DNA of 64,000 nt from Ulota crispa (taxonomy: Eukaryota > Streptophyta > Bryopsida > Orthotrichales > Orthotrichaceae): positions 5,022,001 to 5,086,000 of the forward strand of contig OY987250.1 of the NCBI GenBank assembly GCA_963920765.1. The letters are read 5' to 3'. Positions 23,027 to 35,155 of this stretch are shown here, in pieces. The translations under genes and the position numbers were made by a program. Below the pieces are notes generated by a model, which was not told the DNA's origin, made no database searches, and saw only the letters and a list, made by a program, of their open reading frames with translations. How positions within the stretch are numbered: the first letter of the stretch is position 1; each line of letters begins with the position of its first letter.

Positions 23027-23503
23027 ACCCTTTAACCCTTGAACAACCAAGCAACCCTTTGCGACCAATACAATAAGGAGTATTTTTCTTGTATTTGGAG
23101 TGCATCCACACCTTTGTTACAATTGAGATCAACAAAGAAGTTAGAATATAGTTCAATGCTATTCTAGTGAGGTAGTCAAGATCCCAAATTAAAACTCTTT
23201 ATTGGTAACAAACGCTAGTTAAGGTAAGAGGTTCTAATTTCAATTAGGCTATAATTGCGATCAACTTTAGGAACATCTGACATTTTACAAGAATTATCTT
23301 TGACTGTCATTGATGAGTTAGGTAGGCTGAGTTAGGTAAGCTTAGCAATATGCTAAGCCTACTTAACTCATTAATGACAATAATAGATATTTCTTGTAAA
23401 ATGTCAGATGTTCTTAGAGCTAATCGCAATTAGAACCTCTTACCTTATACATCAACATACATACTGTAGTATGTATTATAGTAGTTCAGTCCTTTAAGGG
23501 TTA
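23027..23503. mobile_element. ACCAATA/GATCAACA MITE split by a younger foldback
   Basis: The left part (CGACCAATACAATAAGGAG … ATTGGTAACAAACGCTAG) and right part (…AGTCCTTTAAGGGTTAA) together match 56868-57101. They are separated by the complete TA-flanked foldback at 23222-23445. Confidence 0.7.
23222..23445. mobile_element. Compact TA-flanked foldback MITE, AGGTAAGAGG ends
   Basis: This is an almost perfect 224-bp palindrome: AGGTAAGAGGTTCTAATT at the left pairs with its complement at the right, and TA borders both ends. Near-identical arms suggest a young insertion. The terminal AG|GTAAGAG is a near-consensus plant 5' splice site. Confidence 0.9.
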
Positions 23504-23687
23504 ACCCTTGAGCGCCTCAGGACTTCAAAATGGGGTGCTCAGTTTTGAAAAATGTCCATGTTTGACTCTTAACCTCTTCTTAATGGTAAAGTCAAAGGAC
23601 TTGTACTTTTTCATGTACCTTTAGGCATGTATCTACTACCACTCAAAAAAATTCAATCTATTTGACTCTACTTAGGTAATACTTTTA

Positions 23688-24092
23688 GGGACCGACTAGG
23701 TGGACACCCCCCAATTGCTACGCGGACACCCCCCATAGCCAAATTTATTAAATTTGAGATTACTATTATGCTTAAATTTGAAATAAAATCAAAGCAATAG
23801 TTTAGCATACATTTGAGTTTACAAGCATTGCAAACATACAACAAATCCGCCTCATTTGTGACATGGTCAAGAGTCAAACCAATAAATGAAGGGAGCAATT
23901 GGTTTAACTCCTAACCATGTCACAAATGAGGCAAATTTGTTGTGTGTTTGCAATGCTTGTAGAAGCAAATGTGCGCTAAAGTATTGCTTTGGTTGATTTC
24001 ATATTTTAGAGTAATAATAATCTCAAATTTAATAGATTTGACTATGGGGGGTGTCCGTGTAGCAATTGGGAAGTGTCCACCTAGTTGGTCCC
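23688..24092. mobile_element. TA-flanked foldback MITE, GGGACC ends
   Basis: Left GGGACCGACTAGGTGGACAC and right (…GTGTCCACCTAGTTGGTCCC) are inverted, with TA at each side. Arms of about 190 bp include the paired ACACCCCCCATAG and CTATGGGGGGTGT blocks. It is well preserved. Confidence 0.85.
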
Positions 24093-24109
24093 TACTTTTA
24101 TTGGACTAA

Positions 24110-24457
24110 GGGGCATTTCAGACTACGTCCCACATCCCATCTGATGAAGTCCCACGAGAGTGCAAAATCCCATCTTTTTGGGCTAGAGAAGATGGGGAAA
24201 GATGGGACTTGGGTTAAAAGATGGGTTTTCCAAAATGCTAAACTCCTTGGAGTGAAGTCCCACTTTTTTTGGCGCCAAAACTTGGAAAAGTGCTGCCATG
24301 TAGGCTTCAAGTAAGCAAGTGGGATGTGGGACTTGGGATATAGTTTGAAACGCAAAATCCCATCTTTTACCTTTTTGCCAATCAGATTCCCAGATTTCAT
24401 CAAATTTCATCAAATTTCAGTGGGACTTGACATGTGGGACGTAGTGTGAACTGCCCC
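24110..24457. mobile_element. PIF/Harbinger-like (Tourist-type) MITE
   Basis: The ends GGGGCATTTCAGACTACG and (…CGTAGTGTGAACTGCCCC) are inverted and bordered by TAA at 24107-24109 and 24458-24460, the 3-bp duplication typical of PIF/Harbinger. The interior repeats CAAAATCCCATCTTTT in both orientations. It ends about 80 bp before the COX11 telo-box. Confidence 0.85.
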
Positions 24458-24537
24458 TAAGTACACAAGGGTATGGATTTGAGTGAATATGGCCTGGGTG
24501 CTCAGGGGTTAAGGGTCGGGTATGGGTCGTCTACCTT

Positions 24538-24546
24538 AAACCCTAA
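24538..24546 (+). promoter_or_regulatory. Telo-box upstream of COX11
   Basis: AAACCCTAA, a motif common in promoters of plant housekeeping and translation-related genes, lies 124 bases before the chosen ATG. The transcript start itself cannot be placed. Confidence 0.45.
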
Positions 24547-24669
24547 AAGCTCTGTTCGTGCAGACGCACGACTCCGTCATATCTGTAGCAGAATCCCGTG
24601 CGAGAGAGTAGTGCTCGAAGCTTTTCTCCAAAAAAACATCAGCTATCTTCTCACGACTTGCGTCGAGGA

Positions 24670-27600
24670 ATGGTCAGGGCACAATTGTGGATGCTGCCTC
24701 GGTGGCGCTGCGCTCAGCAATTACAGGAAGCATGGCATCGTTCGGGCTTGTCTACGGGGACGAGCACTTTATCGACGGACCTCAGTTTCACAATTTTTTC
24801 GTATGTTCTCTTCTTTCTCCCGTTCATATTCCACTACAACAGCAGCTAAACTTACTTCTGTGAGAAATCTGCGCTTTTCGACACCTCCAATCTTCAGAAC
24901 TTTTTAGAAAATTAGGGTTTGTCTTGTGTGCAATTGAATTGGTTGCGTGGTGTTAAAGAAGGCTTTCAAAAAACCGTTGTGTGTTTCTTCCTCACTCCTC
25001 CCCTCTTTTATTTTACTGTAACCGTATGAAATGCTGTTTTATCTATTCTTTCAACGTTTCGAATTGTGGAAATTAGGGCTTCTCCAGTGTACAATTGAAA
25101 TTGTTACCTGGTTTCTTTCACAAAGTCATTGTATGTTCTCTCTTCTTCCTCCCGTACATATTTCACTACAACAGCAGCTACTTCTGTGAGAATCTGCGCT
25201 TTTCGACACCCCTCCAATCTTCAGAATTTTAGAAGATTAGGGTTTTTCCAGTGTGCAATTGAATTGGATGCGTGGTGTTAAAGAAGGCTTTCAAAAAAAC
25301 CGTTGTGTATTTCTTCCTCACTCCTCCCCTCTTTCGTTTTACTGTAACCGCATGAAATGCTGTTTTATCTACTCTTTCAATGTTTCGAATTGTGGAAATT
25401 AGGGTTTCTCTAATGTGCAATTGAATTTGTTACTTGGTTTCTTTCACAACGTCATTGCATGTTTTCTCTTCAACTTTCGTTGCAAGGTAACTGCAGTAGC
25501 TAGTTCTGTGCAAATCCTCTGTCTGAAGCGCTTTTTCTACTCTTGAAGTGTTTAGAATTATGAGAACTAGGGTTTTGAATGTGCAATTGAAACGTGTACC
25601 TTGATATCGTTTAGAACCACATAAGAAGACATAATTGACCAACTCCAACATAAGGAACAAGTTGTTATTTTTATCCTTGTTTGTAAACATGAAAAACATC
25701 ATGCCTTCTAAATTGAAACCACTTGGTTGTAGTGCTTCATGTTGGGGTTCTTCAAATCTATTCAAGATGGGTCATCCATAGTGCTTATTTGCAACATCAA
25801 ATTGTTTCATGTTTGCTTGCATTGTGCACACTACATGGTGATAAGGATGGCTTTTGTTCTTTCGATCTACGTTGGAAAGCCTTGGTATTGAAGGTTTTGT
25901 TTCTGTTTTCCAGGTCAAAATTGTACGCCCGTGAAGTTATAACTACTCATTTGGAAACCTTACCCTCCTCTCCTTCAATAGCAAATAGAATTGACTCAAG
26001 GCGCTGTATATGGAATTCACTAAACAAGCCCAGGTTGAACAGAACTTCTCTGCAAAGGTTAGAATTTCAGTCAAAGCCTGGCTGGAGTGTTTTAGACAGT
26101 AATACACGTGAGTTTAGCAGCCAAGCTGAAGTTGCAGCCAAGGAAAGCTTCCGCAGAGCCAAGCTGACATGGGAGAGTCAAAATGCTGGGAAGAAGAAGT
26201 CAGAAGCAATGCTAATGTATCTGGTGGCGATGGTGACAGCCATGGTGGGTGCCACCTACGCTGCCGTTCCTCTTTATCGCAAATTCTGTCAAGCTACAGG
26301 CTATGGCGGCACTGTGCAAAGAAGGGAGGTGAGTGATACTGCAGTTATCTCATTACTCCTTCCTCGAAACTTTTTAAAACGTAAATATGAGGGGGAAATT
26401 ACAAATAAGGGCATGAAACGTAAAATATTACAAATAGGGGCGTAGTTTCCAAATAATTACAAATAGGGGCACAATTTCAAAAAAGGTTGTAAATTTTTGT
26501 GATTTTTTTTGGTTTGGACATTGGTTGATTTAAGTACATCACGTTAAATGTTAGCTAACTGCCAAAAATATAAATGTCTTCAAAATTTGCCATCCCTTTT
26601 ACTAAAACTTCTTTATTTAGACTTGATTTGGAGAGACTTTTAAGCTTTTTGAAAATTAGCTAACATTTAATGTGATGTGTCTAAATCAAATAATTTCCAA
26701 TCCAAAAAAATTTACAAAAATTTACAATTTTTTTTGAAATCGTTCTCCTATTTGTAATTATTTTGAAATTACGCCCCTATTTGTAATATTTTACGTTTTC
26801 ATGGCCCTAATAAAATTTCATGGATACCCCTAAAGTTTGCAATATTTTCATAGATACCCCTGCTTTTTCAGAAATATCATAAATACTTTTGGACCAAACA
26901 ATTTTAGGCGTTTGTTTTGTTATGCATGCCACTTCTCTAGCAAGTGACATGCACAACAAAACAAACCCCTAAATTTTTTGGTCCAAGGGTATTTGTGATA
27001 TTTCTGAAAAAAAGCAGGGGTATCTATGAAAATATTGCAAACTTCAGGGGTATCCATGAATTTTTTTCATAAATATAAACACCAATTGCCTTTGTATCAT
27101 AAACATCAACAAAGCTACTATCTTCTTAATAGGCGTGCTGCGTTGCAATACGAGGATGTACCAGATGAAGTGACTAGATGTCTCTCGTGCAGACTGTAGA
27201 AGAGAAAATCGCCCGCCACCAGACTGAAGAGTCTGCTGCAGAAAGTAGGTGAGGTTATTCTGCTCTTTGGAATATCAGGAGAGTTTGGACAGAACCTATA
27301 TGAAGAAGTTAATGTAACTCTTGTAACAAGAGTAGAGGTGTTATTTTCCTTGGTTGTACAGTACATGTTGTGAATGGATTCTGTTTGTGCATGGATGTAC
27401 TTTTTGATTTCTTCGAATTTTAATCTGAAATTAATAGCAGTATTAAGAAATGACTATTATCTGATGAGGGAAGACTGTTGAATCCCTACATGCTAACCTT
27501 GCCTGTTTGTGATGTGTGGAAGGGAGTTGGTGGTACAGTTCAATGCAGATGTTGCAGATGGTATGCCTTGGAAGTTCACTCCTTGCCAACGTGAGGTATG

Positions 27601-28898
27601 TTGACGCTCTTACTCCTTGGTGTTCATTTGCAATTTGCCGTGATGTTAAATTTGTTTTGGAAGTTTTTTGACTGATTGAATGAAAAGAGCTGCTGGGCCG
27701 AGAAAATTGGTTTGCGGAGTTATGTAGATTGTAGGAGGCACATTAAATATTATGATTTATCTTAGGATGAGTTTGCTTGAAGTTTAGTCATTCTCAAGAA
27801 ACAAACATGATTAGCTCAAAGGCTTATCCTTCCATTATAATCCACCATTCTAAGTTCGTTAATAGTCTAAAATTATGATCAGTGCATAATGCGGGTTTTA
27901 TCAGGTTTATGGTCAAGAAGCTACTAATCACTTACTGTGATGTACATTTCAGATTCGGTTGAGACCAGGACAGAGCACCCTTGCATTCTATACTGCTGAG
28001 AATACAAGCTCAACTCCCATCACTGGTGTCTCTACTTACAATGTGACTCCCATGAAGGTCAGAGACCTGATTTGGTTTGGAATTCCTCTTGTACTGATGT
28101 TGCTTCTCAAATCTTATCTCTCCTTTTGTGTCTGCACGGAGCAAGATTTTGTCTGCATTGATCGGAGGTGAAGAGTACATTATTACTTGCTTTACGTGCG
28201 TGCCCATTTGGTATAGTTAATTTCAACATTGATATAAATCTGTTGGCCTACTTGATCATTGCTCCTCTTAAATTACATTCACATTCTGTTAATAAGCCGG
28301 CTTTGCATGAGTCTGTTAATATTTTTTTCAGTAATGAGCTAGTTGATACGCAATCGAACCAAAGATTTTGGCTGAAACTTGTCATGGATCCAGGCGGGAC
28401 TCTACTTCAACAAAATCCAGTGCTTTTGTTTTGAAGAGCAGCGACTTCTTCCTGGTGAAAAAATTGACATGCCAGTAAGTCATGGTTGATGAGCTTTGTG
28501 ACTACGAGTGAACAAAATAGGGTTTTGGTAAATTATACTTATTCAAATTACATCACAAAAAGAATTGTTTTTACGGTTCATGGGGTCATCTTCTGGTTAC
28601 AACGATCATATGGAGACCTACTTACAGAAAAATCGTTGTGTGGTCACTGGGAAAATTTCTTGTTTTGATGTCTAAATGTTCTCGAAACAATCTAATTTTG
28701 CAAAAAACCTTGTGACAGCAAAAGTGTTTTAATCAATCCACGTTGCATGTTCGGTTTTTGAATAGTCCCTGTGGCATGGTGCAGGTGTTTTTCTTCATCG
28801 ATCCGGAGTTCGCAACCGACCCCAAAATGGACGGTATCAATTCGATAATCTTGTCCTATACCTTCTTCAAAGTTGAAGAGGCGTCTCAGCCAGGTTAA
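24670..28898 (+). CDS. COX11: Cytochrome c oxidase assembly protein COX11
   Basis: COX11 is an inner mitochondrial membrane copper chaperone that delivers Cu(I) to the CuB site of cytochrome c oxidase subunit 1. Six exons join with consistent phases: 24670-24800, 25914-26328, 27527-27595, 27953-28057, 28394-28474 and 28785-28898, giving 304 aa. The N-terminus is rich in Arg, Ser and Leu with few acids, as in mitochondrial presequences. One membrane segment follows ([20 protein letters not shown]) and then [15 protein letters not shown]. The soluble domain has [35 protein letters not shown], the copper-binding CFCFEEQ motif, and [17 protein letters not shown], all hallmarks of the family. The ATG at 24670 is the first in frame with the presequence exon. 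Intron 1 contains a tandem triplication and intron 2 carries two MITEs. The 3' splice site before exon 3 (GGGAG) has a weak pyrimidine tract. Confidence 0.93.
24795..25620 (+). repeat. Tandem triplication (about 330 bp unit) in COX11 intron 1
   Basis: The block beginning at the exon 1 donor (TCGTATGTTCTC) with AACAGCAGCTA, TGCGCTTTTCGACACC, CCAATCTTCAGAA, TTAGGGTTT and TGTTAAAGAAGGCTTTC recurs at 25128-25453, and its first part again from about 25454. Each repeat brings along a copy of the donor-like GTATGTTCTC or a variant (GCATGTTTTC in the third). Confidence 0.8.
26409..26807. mobile_element. PIF/Harbinger-like foldback MITE in COX11 intron 2
   Basis: The ends GGGCATGAAACGTAAAATAT and (…ATTTTACGTTTTCATGGCCC) are bordered by TAA at 26406-26408 and 26808-26810. 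The subterminal ATTACAAATAGGGGCG is also inverted near the other end. Confidence 0.8.
26811..27070. mobile_element. Mutator-like MITE in COX11 intron 2
   Basis: AAATTTCATGGATACCCC and its mirror delimit a copy of the 4179/11640/51373 family. It lies directly next to the preceding MITE, and its terminal Gs and 9-bp duplication are not recognisable, so it is older or was truncated at the junction. Confidence 0.7.
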
Positions 28899-29565
28899 CG
28901 TTTCCTTGTCATTGAGAAGAAGTTCAAGCATTCTATCAAGGTGGTGCAGTAGAGCTCCATGGCTTTAGATTTTAGATTTTAGAAGCGAGATCAGAGACTG
29001 CGTGGCATTCACATTATCATCATCGTTATATTCTTTCTACTCAAAATAAGGATTGTAGCAGTAATCTGCAGGTGCAGCTGAGAATAATATAGCAAATAAG
29101 CTTATTCTTCCTCCACGCAACATAATTTAAATCTCGAATTCGTTTTTCCTGTTGGCACATGTCATCCGATTATAAGTTCCTAGCCTTGAGATGCAAGTAC
29201 TAATACTTTCTGCTAATAAAATTGGCCCACTGTCAACTGCCCTTTTGAGCCTTATGAAATGATTTGTGCATCTTTTCTTATTCCTCCTTATTGGCTACAC
29301 ATTGAAATGAGTACTGAGTGACATTTGAACCTGGTGAGTTTTTTCCCTCGGGGTTGAGTAACAAAACAAAGGATATGGCTACCAGAGAAGGTGATATTAC
29401 AGAGGTATGGGCTGTACAAGGCCAGTAAGCGTAGAGGTTGGTCCCGAACTACGTTTTAAAACTCTACTCCAGAGAAAACTGCATCAGGAGGCTGAGTCAT
29501 GAGCATCAACAAAGTTTTCGGAATTTAACAAGGGACTATTGACAATTTGGGAATCTACATATTTC

Positions 29566-32500
29566 CTACAGCTTTGACTTAGGGTTTTCTGAACTGGACC
29601 CAGGCAGAATCATCACTTTCCCCTTCACTTCACGTTGCCTCAACACTGCAAAAGCTTTATTCGCCTGCACAGAAAGGTAACATAATCAATGTTAATTGAG
29701 CTCGAGGAATAATGGGATTTTCATGTAAAACAGTTAGAACCACAACACATGAACCAGTTTTCTAGACCAAAAATAGCAATAAGTTTGCAGAGTACAATAG
29801 CAGCAACACATGTTTAACAATGTGCACTTTAAGAAAAGGGATAAAAACACCAGAAATAAATCTAAAACTTACCGAAAGAAACTATTATTTTAAGTCACAG
29901 GAAAAAACCCAACAGAAGTACACGTTGTAGATAAAGTTATACCTCAGAAAGCGGGAATTTGTGAGAAATATGAACGTGCAAACTGCCATTTGTCAACATC
30001 TCAAGCAATGTTTGCATAGAGTCTTGTATTACTTGAGGCTGGAATTTACTGTAACTTCCCCAATACAAGCCATGAACCGTCAAATTCTGCAAAGATAACG
30101 ACAAACTTTGACTCTTAGTAAAAATATAAGACTCTCACTTTAGTTGCAAGCACAATAAAATCGGAAAATTTCATGGATACCCCTGAAGTTTGCAATATTT
30201 ACACAGATACCCCTGCTTTTTCAGAAATTGCACAAATACCCTTGGACCATAATTGTTAGGCATTTAATTGTTGTGCTTGTACTTTTTTCATGACCAATGC
30301 GGTGATCCCAAATATAATTTTCACTTGTAGCACAAGTAGCTAAAAACACTGCTAAACAGCTAAATTTTTCAAATTTAACACTGGGAAGTTCACATTTTTT
30401 TTAGCTGCATGAGAATTTTGTTAGCAATCCTGCAAAAGTTAGCCAGTTTAAGGAACACTGTCCAATGTTGAAGAAGGGAATGTAATGAAACAAAAAAGAA
30501 GCAACTTGCACACAAAGGAAGAAGAGAGGTGGCATGCACAACAAAACAAACGCCTGAAAATTTTGGTCCAAGGGTAGCAGGGGTATCTATGTAAATATTG
30601 CAAACTTCAGGGGCATCCATGAAATTTCCCTAATAAACACATGCAGCAAAGGCTCTTTACATTAGCTTAGTACATACCTTGACGAGTAAAATGTTAGCAG
30701 GGATGCTGGGAATTTCTCCACTTGTAAATCCTATGATCAGGATTTGGGCACCCCAGCTCAAGAGCTTCATGCTGTCTTTGAAAAGCTTGCCACCAACTGG
30801 ATCATACAGAACATCGACGCCTCTGAGCTTCCGGGAGGTCAAGAATGCTTTCACGGTTTTGATCAGCCCACCATCACTGGGATCCACAACAAGATCAGCT
30901 CCGAGTGTTTTCAGCAACTCCGCCTTCTCCTGGCCCCTGTTCCGTTGTCCATGGGTTAGTCAAACCTTAAACCCTAAGCTCCCACGTCCAGAAAAAGAAG
31001 TCTACTTCGGAAATTGTACACCAATAGTGCATTTAGGTTGACTTATCAATTAGGTTGCCTTATCATGGAAAGTTACCTCATGACTCATGCTTTGACCACC
31101 AAGAGGCATATGTAACTATTTAAATATTAGGATTTCACATGGTTTATGACATGGACATCGCTAATTTGTCTACCGCAACTATTTGTTGTTGTCAAGGCAT
31201 TTAAAAGTTGCTTATTGCAACAATTATTGCTGAAAATTACTGTAACAGCAGTAGGTATTTACATAGTGTGAAATGTCGATAAATTAGTGAAGGGCAACCT
31301 AAATGCACTATTTGGTATAGTGACTTTTCAAACATCGTCCAAAAACGTACAATTACAATTTCTTCATTCTATTTGTATGTTTGTTACCTTCCTTAAACCT
31401 TTCTAAATGCTGTAATTCAATGGGCATCTTGCGAATTAGGAGTTAAGTTTACAATAAGAATACTAACCAGTGCTCAATGAAAATCTATGCAAATATTTGA
31501 TGCTCGTAAAAACAAGAGATTCCAAAGAGTGATGAACCACACTGTTTATGGGAGAATAAAGTAGAGATGAAAGCCTATATTAACCTGGCCACACCAATGA
31601 CAACTGCACCCAAGAGCTTGCCAATCTGCACAGCAGACGAACCCACTCCCCCAGCAGCACCCAGCACGAGAAGTACCTGCTCAATACATGTGCATTTTAT
31701 CAAAAAAAGGGTATGCTAAGGACTTTAAAAGGAGTCCCAAGTATTTTGCTAGGTCGGGTCTCATGTCGTACAAGCAAGTCCCACTGACTCCTGTAGCCCC
31801 TACTTTCAGAAACTAAATACAATTCTAGCTAAGGGCATCTGCACCCTTACGCACTAAGGGTTTGACACGTGCCTGGATGATAAGTGCTCCAAGCCCCACA
31901 ATATATGCTCATGTCACTCAACTCTAGTGTGAGAACCAATGGCCCTTAAATTTACTATTCATTCCAAGTTTAGTGAGGTTTATCCTAGATTCCACTTGGT
32001 AATTATGAATTGACTATTTATGAGGCATATTTGGTGAGCAAGGGTGGGGACAAAAAAATTATGACTTTTCAAAAATAGGTGTAAACTTTTGGCCAGTCAA
32101 ACTTGAAGAGCCAAGGGTGCAGATGCCCTAACTGCAATACGATTAACAAAGGCATGCACTGCTCACGATGTCTGGTGTAGCAAATTGGTGCCAACTCTAA
32201 CTAACCTGCAATGATTCACATTCCTTTCCGGTAAGCTAACTCCTCAATTAACTAATAGTGCTTATACCAATGGTTTGAATTGCTCAATCCACTGCTACTT
32301 GTCAAGTAGCACAAAGTTAGCAAACTTCAAAACCCAACTCCTTGTTAGTTATCGCATAATGTAGTTAGTGAACTTCCAATGCACCTTCGAACCCCGGTTT
32401 TAGGGTTTAGGGTTTAGCGCTACGTGGTTGGTAGCACTATTAAACATAATGTATAGTATGGAAAACAATACCTGGCCTGCTTTCAGATTGGCACGATGGA

Positions 32501-35129
32501 CCAGTCCTACATGAGATGTACCAAATGCTATTGGGAGACCTCCAGCTTGCAATAGATCGCATCCGTTTGGCACCTTGTACCTACACATTACATGTATTGG
32601 CGAGAAAAATAAATAATACTGGGAAAAGGTCCTACGCAAAACTGCTAATAAATATGAAAACCCGAAGAGTTGAAGGACCAAGGATCCATGATTTTTACAT
32701 GACCAATTCGACTGATCTTACTTTGGAAAATGTGTTTCAACAAGACCGAATTCTTTACACCATTAGAATCAGTGAAGAGCATTGGTGGAGAAATCAAACA
32801 AAAAAGTCAGATAAAAAGCAAGTCTCCATATAACCTGTTAAAAGAATATTAAGCTCAATTTAAACTAAGTGGTAATTCAAGGGCCAAAGGGACTAGACAA
32901 AGCTACGAGACCAAGTACAAATGCAAAGGCACTCAAATTTTGTAACAGCCAACAGCACAAGTTTCAAAAACGGCGCTTGTTTGGATTGGCTTCAATCAAC
33001 CACATTATCAACCATAAGTGATATTCTTTGTGAGGTACATCATCATGATGGGGTTGTTAATGAAAAACCACATGGTAACTAGAAACTAATATTCATAATC
33101 TTTGTGCTCATGGCATAATTAATTTTATTTGGAAAAAGGGCATTGCAAAAGCGCCAATCTCCATGACAAGAGTTTGTGAAAACAAACCTGAAATAAAAAC
33201 AAAGGTGCAAGAAAAAATCTCCACCCTCAATTAGCAACAATAATCTACTATAAAAACGTGCGTCCAAAATCTTATCTCGCCACATATCTTCCCTCAATTG
33301 ACAGCTTGCTCAATCTCCACCATCCATTCAAAAATGGCACGTGAGGGAGACAAATGAAATTCAACAAACTCAACAAATTCAATAATTGTTAAGCATGATT
33401 GTGCTCACATATAGTCATTTCTTTGTCTAAATTGGCATGATAGGTTGCCCTATGTCTCAATTCTTGTTGTTAGCCAATTGCAAACAATAAGTAATGACCA
33501 TGCTTTTGACCAATTTAGGGAATGCTATACCCTGAGCGGGAATCCGTGAACAATGAACTTGTCAGAATACCAAGTTTCACCTATAATCGTGTACATAGGG
33601 CCCTACCCTATAATTGTGCATTTTAAACTTTCATATCTTGAAAAGCTTGCCATTTTATAAGCTTTTCCACTGATTTTGAGCTCAAAATTGATTCCCGCTC
33701 ACAGAAATCTTGGCTCACCTCTCTCATGGTTCACCATTTTACGCTCACAATAGGGTTGTCCAAACCATATTGGTCTATAATTCTGCTGCTACACCTCTCA
33801 TTGCTGTGCAACTCAAGAGTTGGTCAATTACAAACCATATTGGCTTGTAATTATGCGGCTACCTCTCATTGATGTGCAACTCAAGAGTACAAACCATACT
33901 AGGGGAACCATACTAGAGGTTGGCGCTTGCTATGCTACACATTCACAATTAGAATTTTATTAAGATTTTCATATGTTAGATAGAATGCAAAGTAAAAATT
34001 TCAGTCTTCAAATTACATCTACAGACTAGAGATGTGATATTACAAAAAGTCAAATTACATCTACAGACTAGAGATGTGATATTACAAAAAGTCGCTGTGA
34101 TTTTAGTGGTAGTGGTATGATTGGCTCACATGGTGACCATTACCTAAGGTAGGATGCTCAAATTCTGCTCAAGCTCTAAAACCGTCCACCTTCCCAAATG
34201 TACTAGTTGGTACATGTTTTTCATAGACTTCAGCAGTGTACAAGCAGAGTACATTTGAGGACGTGGACAGTTTTAGAGCCCTATGCCACTTCAACTTCAA
34301 AAATTCATAACTAGTTCCACAAAACTCCAAAAAATATGAAACAGCTTGGGTTAGATGCCAATTCCTTCCTCTTGTCAAGGTAGGAGGCTCATAAATGGAG
34401 CATCTAAGGGCTGAAATTGAATTTTGGGGAGGTGAAACTTCTTGAAATGATTTTCACTAAATTTTCCTTCAAAGATAAGAGGAATTGACATCTAACCCAA
34501 GTTGTTTCATATTTTTTGGAACTTCATGGAATTAATTATGAAATTTTGAAGTGTAAAGGGCATAAGACTCTAAAAGGGAGCACCTCCTCCAATGCACATC
34601 TCATGTATATTGTTGAAGGGCTATGAAAAACAACATGTACAAACAGAGTACATTTGAGATGGTGCTCCATTTTAGAGCCTGCTCCGAATTAGACCCTCCT
34701 ACCTTAGTCCATAATGTTTCATCATTATCGTTTGGCTGTGGAGCAGATTAGGGTTTAGAACACTTACACACTGGACGCATCAACGAGAAGCTCCTCGGCG
34801 TAAGCACCGCCCCCCGCCACCCCGCACACGGCATCCCCTGCTTTCACCTTCGTCACGCCATCGCCAACGGCCAGCACGGTGCCGGAGAAATCCTCCCCCG
34901 GGACGTACGGCAACACAGGCTTCTCCTGGTACTTGCCCTCGATCTGCAAGCCCGTTGCGAAGTTCACACTCGACGCTACGATCTTCACCAACACCGAATT
35001 AGACGACGACGACAGCTTCGGCTTGGGACGCTGCTCGTCGACGTAGATCGGCGAGGCGGAGTCCGACAGGGGCAGCGTCGGATCGCCGAGTTTGCGGCAC
35101 ACTAACGCCCTCATGGTGCTCGCCGCCAT
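29566..35129 (-). CDS. Quinone oxidoreductase-like protein (MDR superfamily)
   Basis: This is an NAD(P)H-dependent medium-chain dehydrogenase/reductase of the zinc-free quinone-oxidoreductase type; the family reduces quinones or reactive enones. Six minus-strand exons join in phase: 35129-34768, 32580-32472, 31676-31585, 30936-30678, 30086-29943 and 29664-29566, encoding 354 aa. Residues 1-150 form the GroES-like domain (VLVKIVASSVNFATGLQIEG, PYVPGEDFSGTVLAVGDGV, GDAVCGV). The Rossmann fold follows with VLLVLGAAGGVGSSAVQIGK (dinucleotide-binding AAGGVG), then LGADLVVD and GVDVLYDPVGG. The C-terminus has the family's VKGKVMILPG ending. The ATG at 35129 gives MAASTMRALVC; a second in-frame ATG at 35114 is possible. 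I see no structural-zinc Cys cluster. The natural substrate and compartment are not evident. Introns hold several MITEs. Confidence 0.93.
30173..30630. mobile_element. Mutator-like MITE in an intron of the quinone oxidoreductase gene
   Basis: GGAAAATTTCATGGATACCC and its mirror (…ATCCATGAAATTTCC) bound 458 bp. This copy has extra internal sequence around 30300-30500 compared with its relatives. The flanking AATAAAAT and TAATAAAC may be a worn 9-bp duplication. Confidence 0.8.
31019..31322. mobile_element. AGTGCATTTAGG-end MITE in an intron of the quinone oxidoreductase gene
   Basis: CACCAATAGTGCATTTAGGT at the left mirrors ACCTAAATGCACTATTTGGT at the right. The interior GGAAAGTTACCTCATGACTC matches other members of the family. 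Confidence 0.8.
32398..32416 (+). repeat. Short interstitial telomere-like repeat
   Basis: About two and a half units of TTTAGGG lie in the first intron of the quinone oxidoreductase gene. It is too short to imply a past telomere and is probably chance or a repair scar. Confidence 0.6.
34009..34092 (+). repeat. Exact 42-bp tandem duplication
   Basis: Two adjacent identical copies of a 42-base unit starting CAAATTACATCTACAGACTA lie in intron 1 of the quinone oxidoreductase gene. Complete identity indicates a recent event or a collapsed/expanded assembly. Confidence 0.95.
34147..34704. mobile_element. Head-to-head pair of AGGTAGGA-end MITEs
   Basis: AGGTAGGATGCTC after TA at 34145-34146 opens an inverted, decayed copy up to about 34376. 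A second copy starts at 34378 (AGGTAGGAGGCTCATAAATG) and ends at 34704 with CCTCCTACCT followed by TA. The second matches 6384-6684 closely. The pair lies in intron 1 of the quinone oxidoreductase gene, close to its donor. Confidence 0.8.
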
Positions 35130-35155
35130 CACCACTTCTGCACATCCAATCGGTT

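Noticed and set aside
24066-24413. Three overlapping frames of 76-101 codons
   Set aside because: They lie inside the TAA-flanked MITE, and the frames mirror its inverted repeats.
25723-25913. Upstream extension of COX11 exon 2 into the preceding sequence
   Set aside because: It begins with a non-ATG codon, and a good acceptor (TTTTCCAG at 25906-25913) joins in phase to a presequence-like first exon at 24670-24800.
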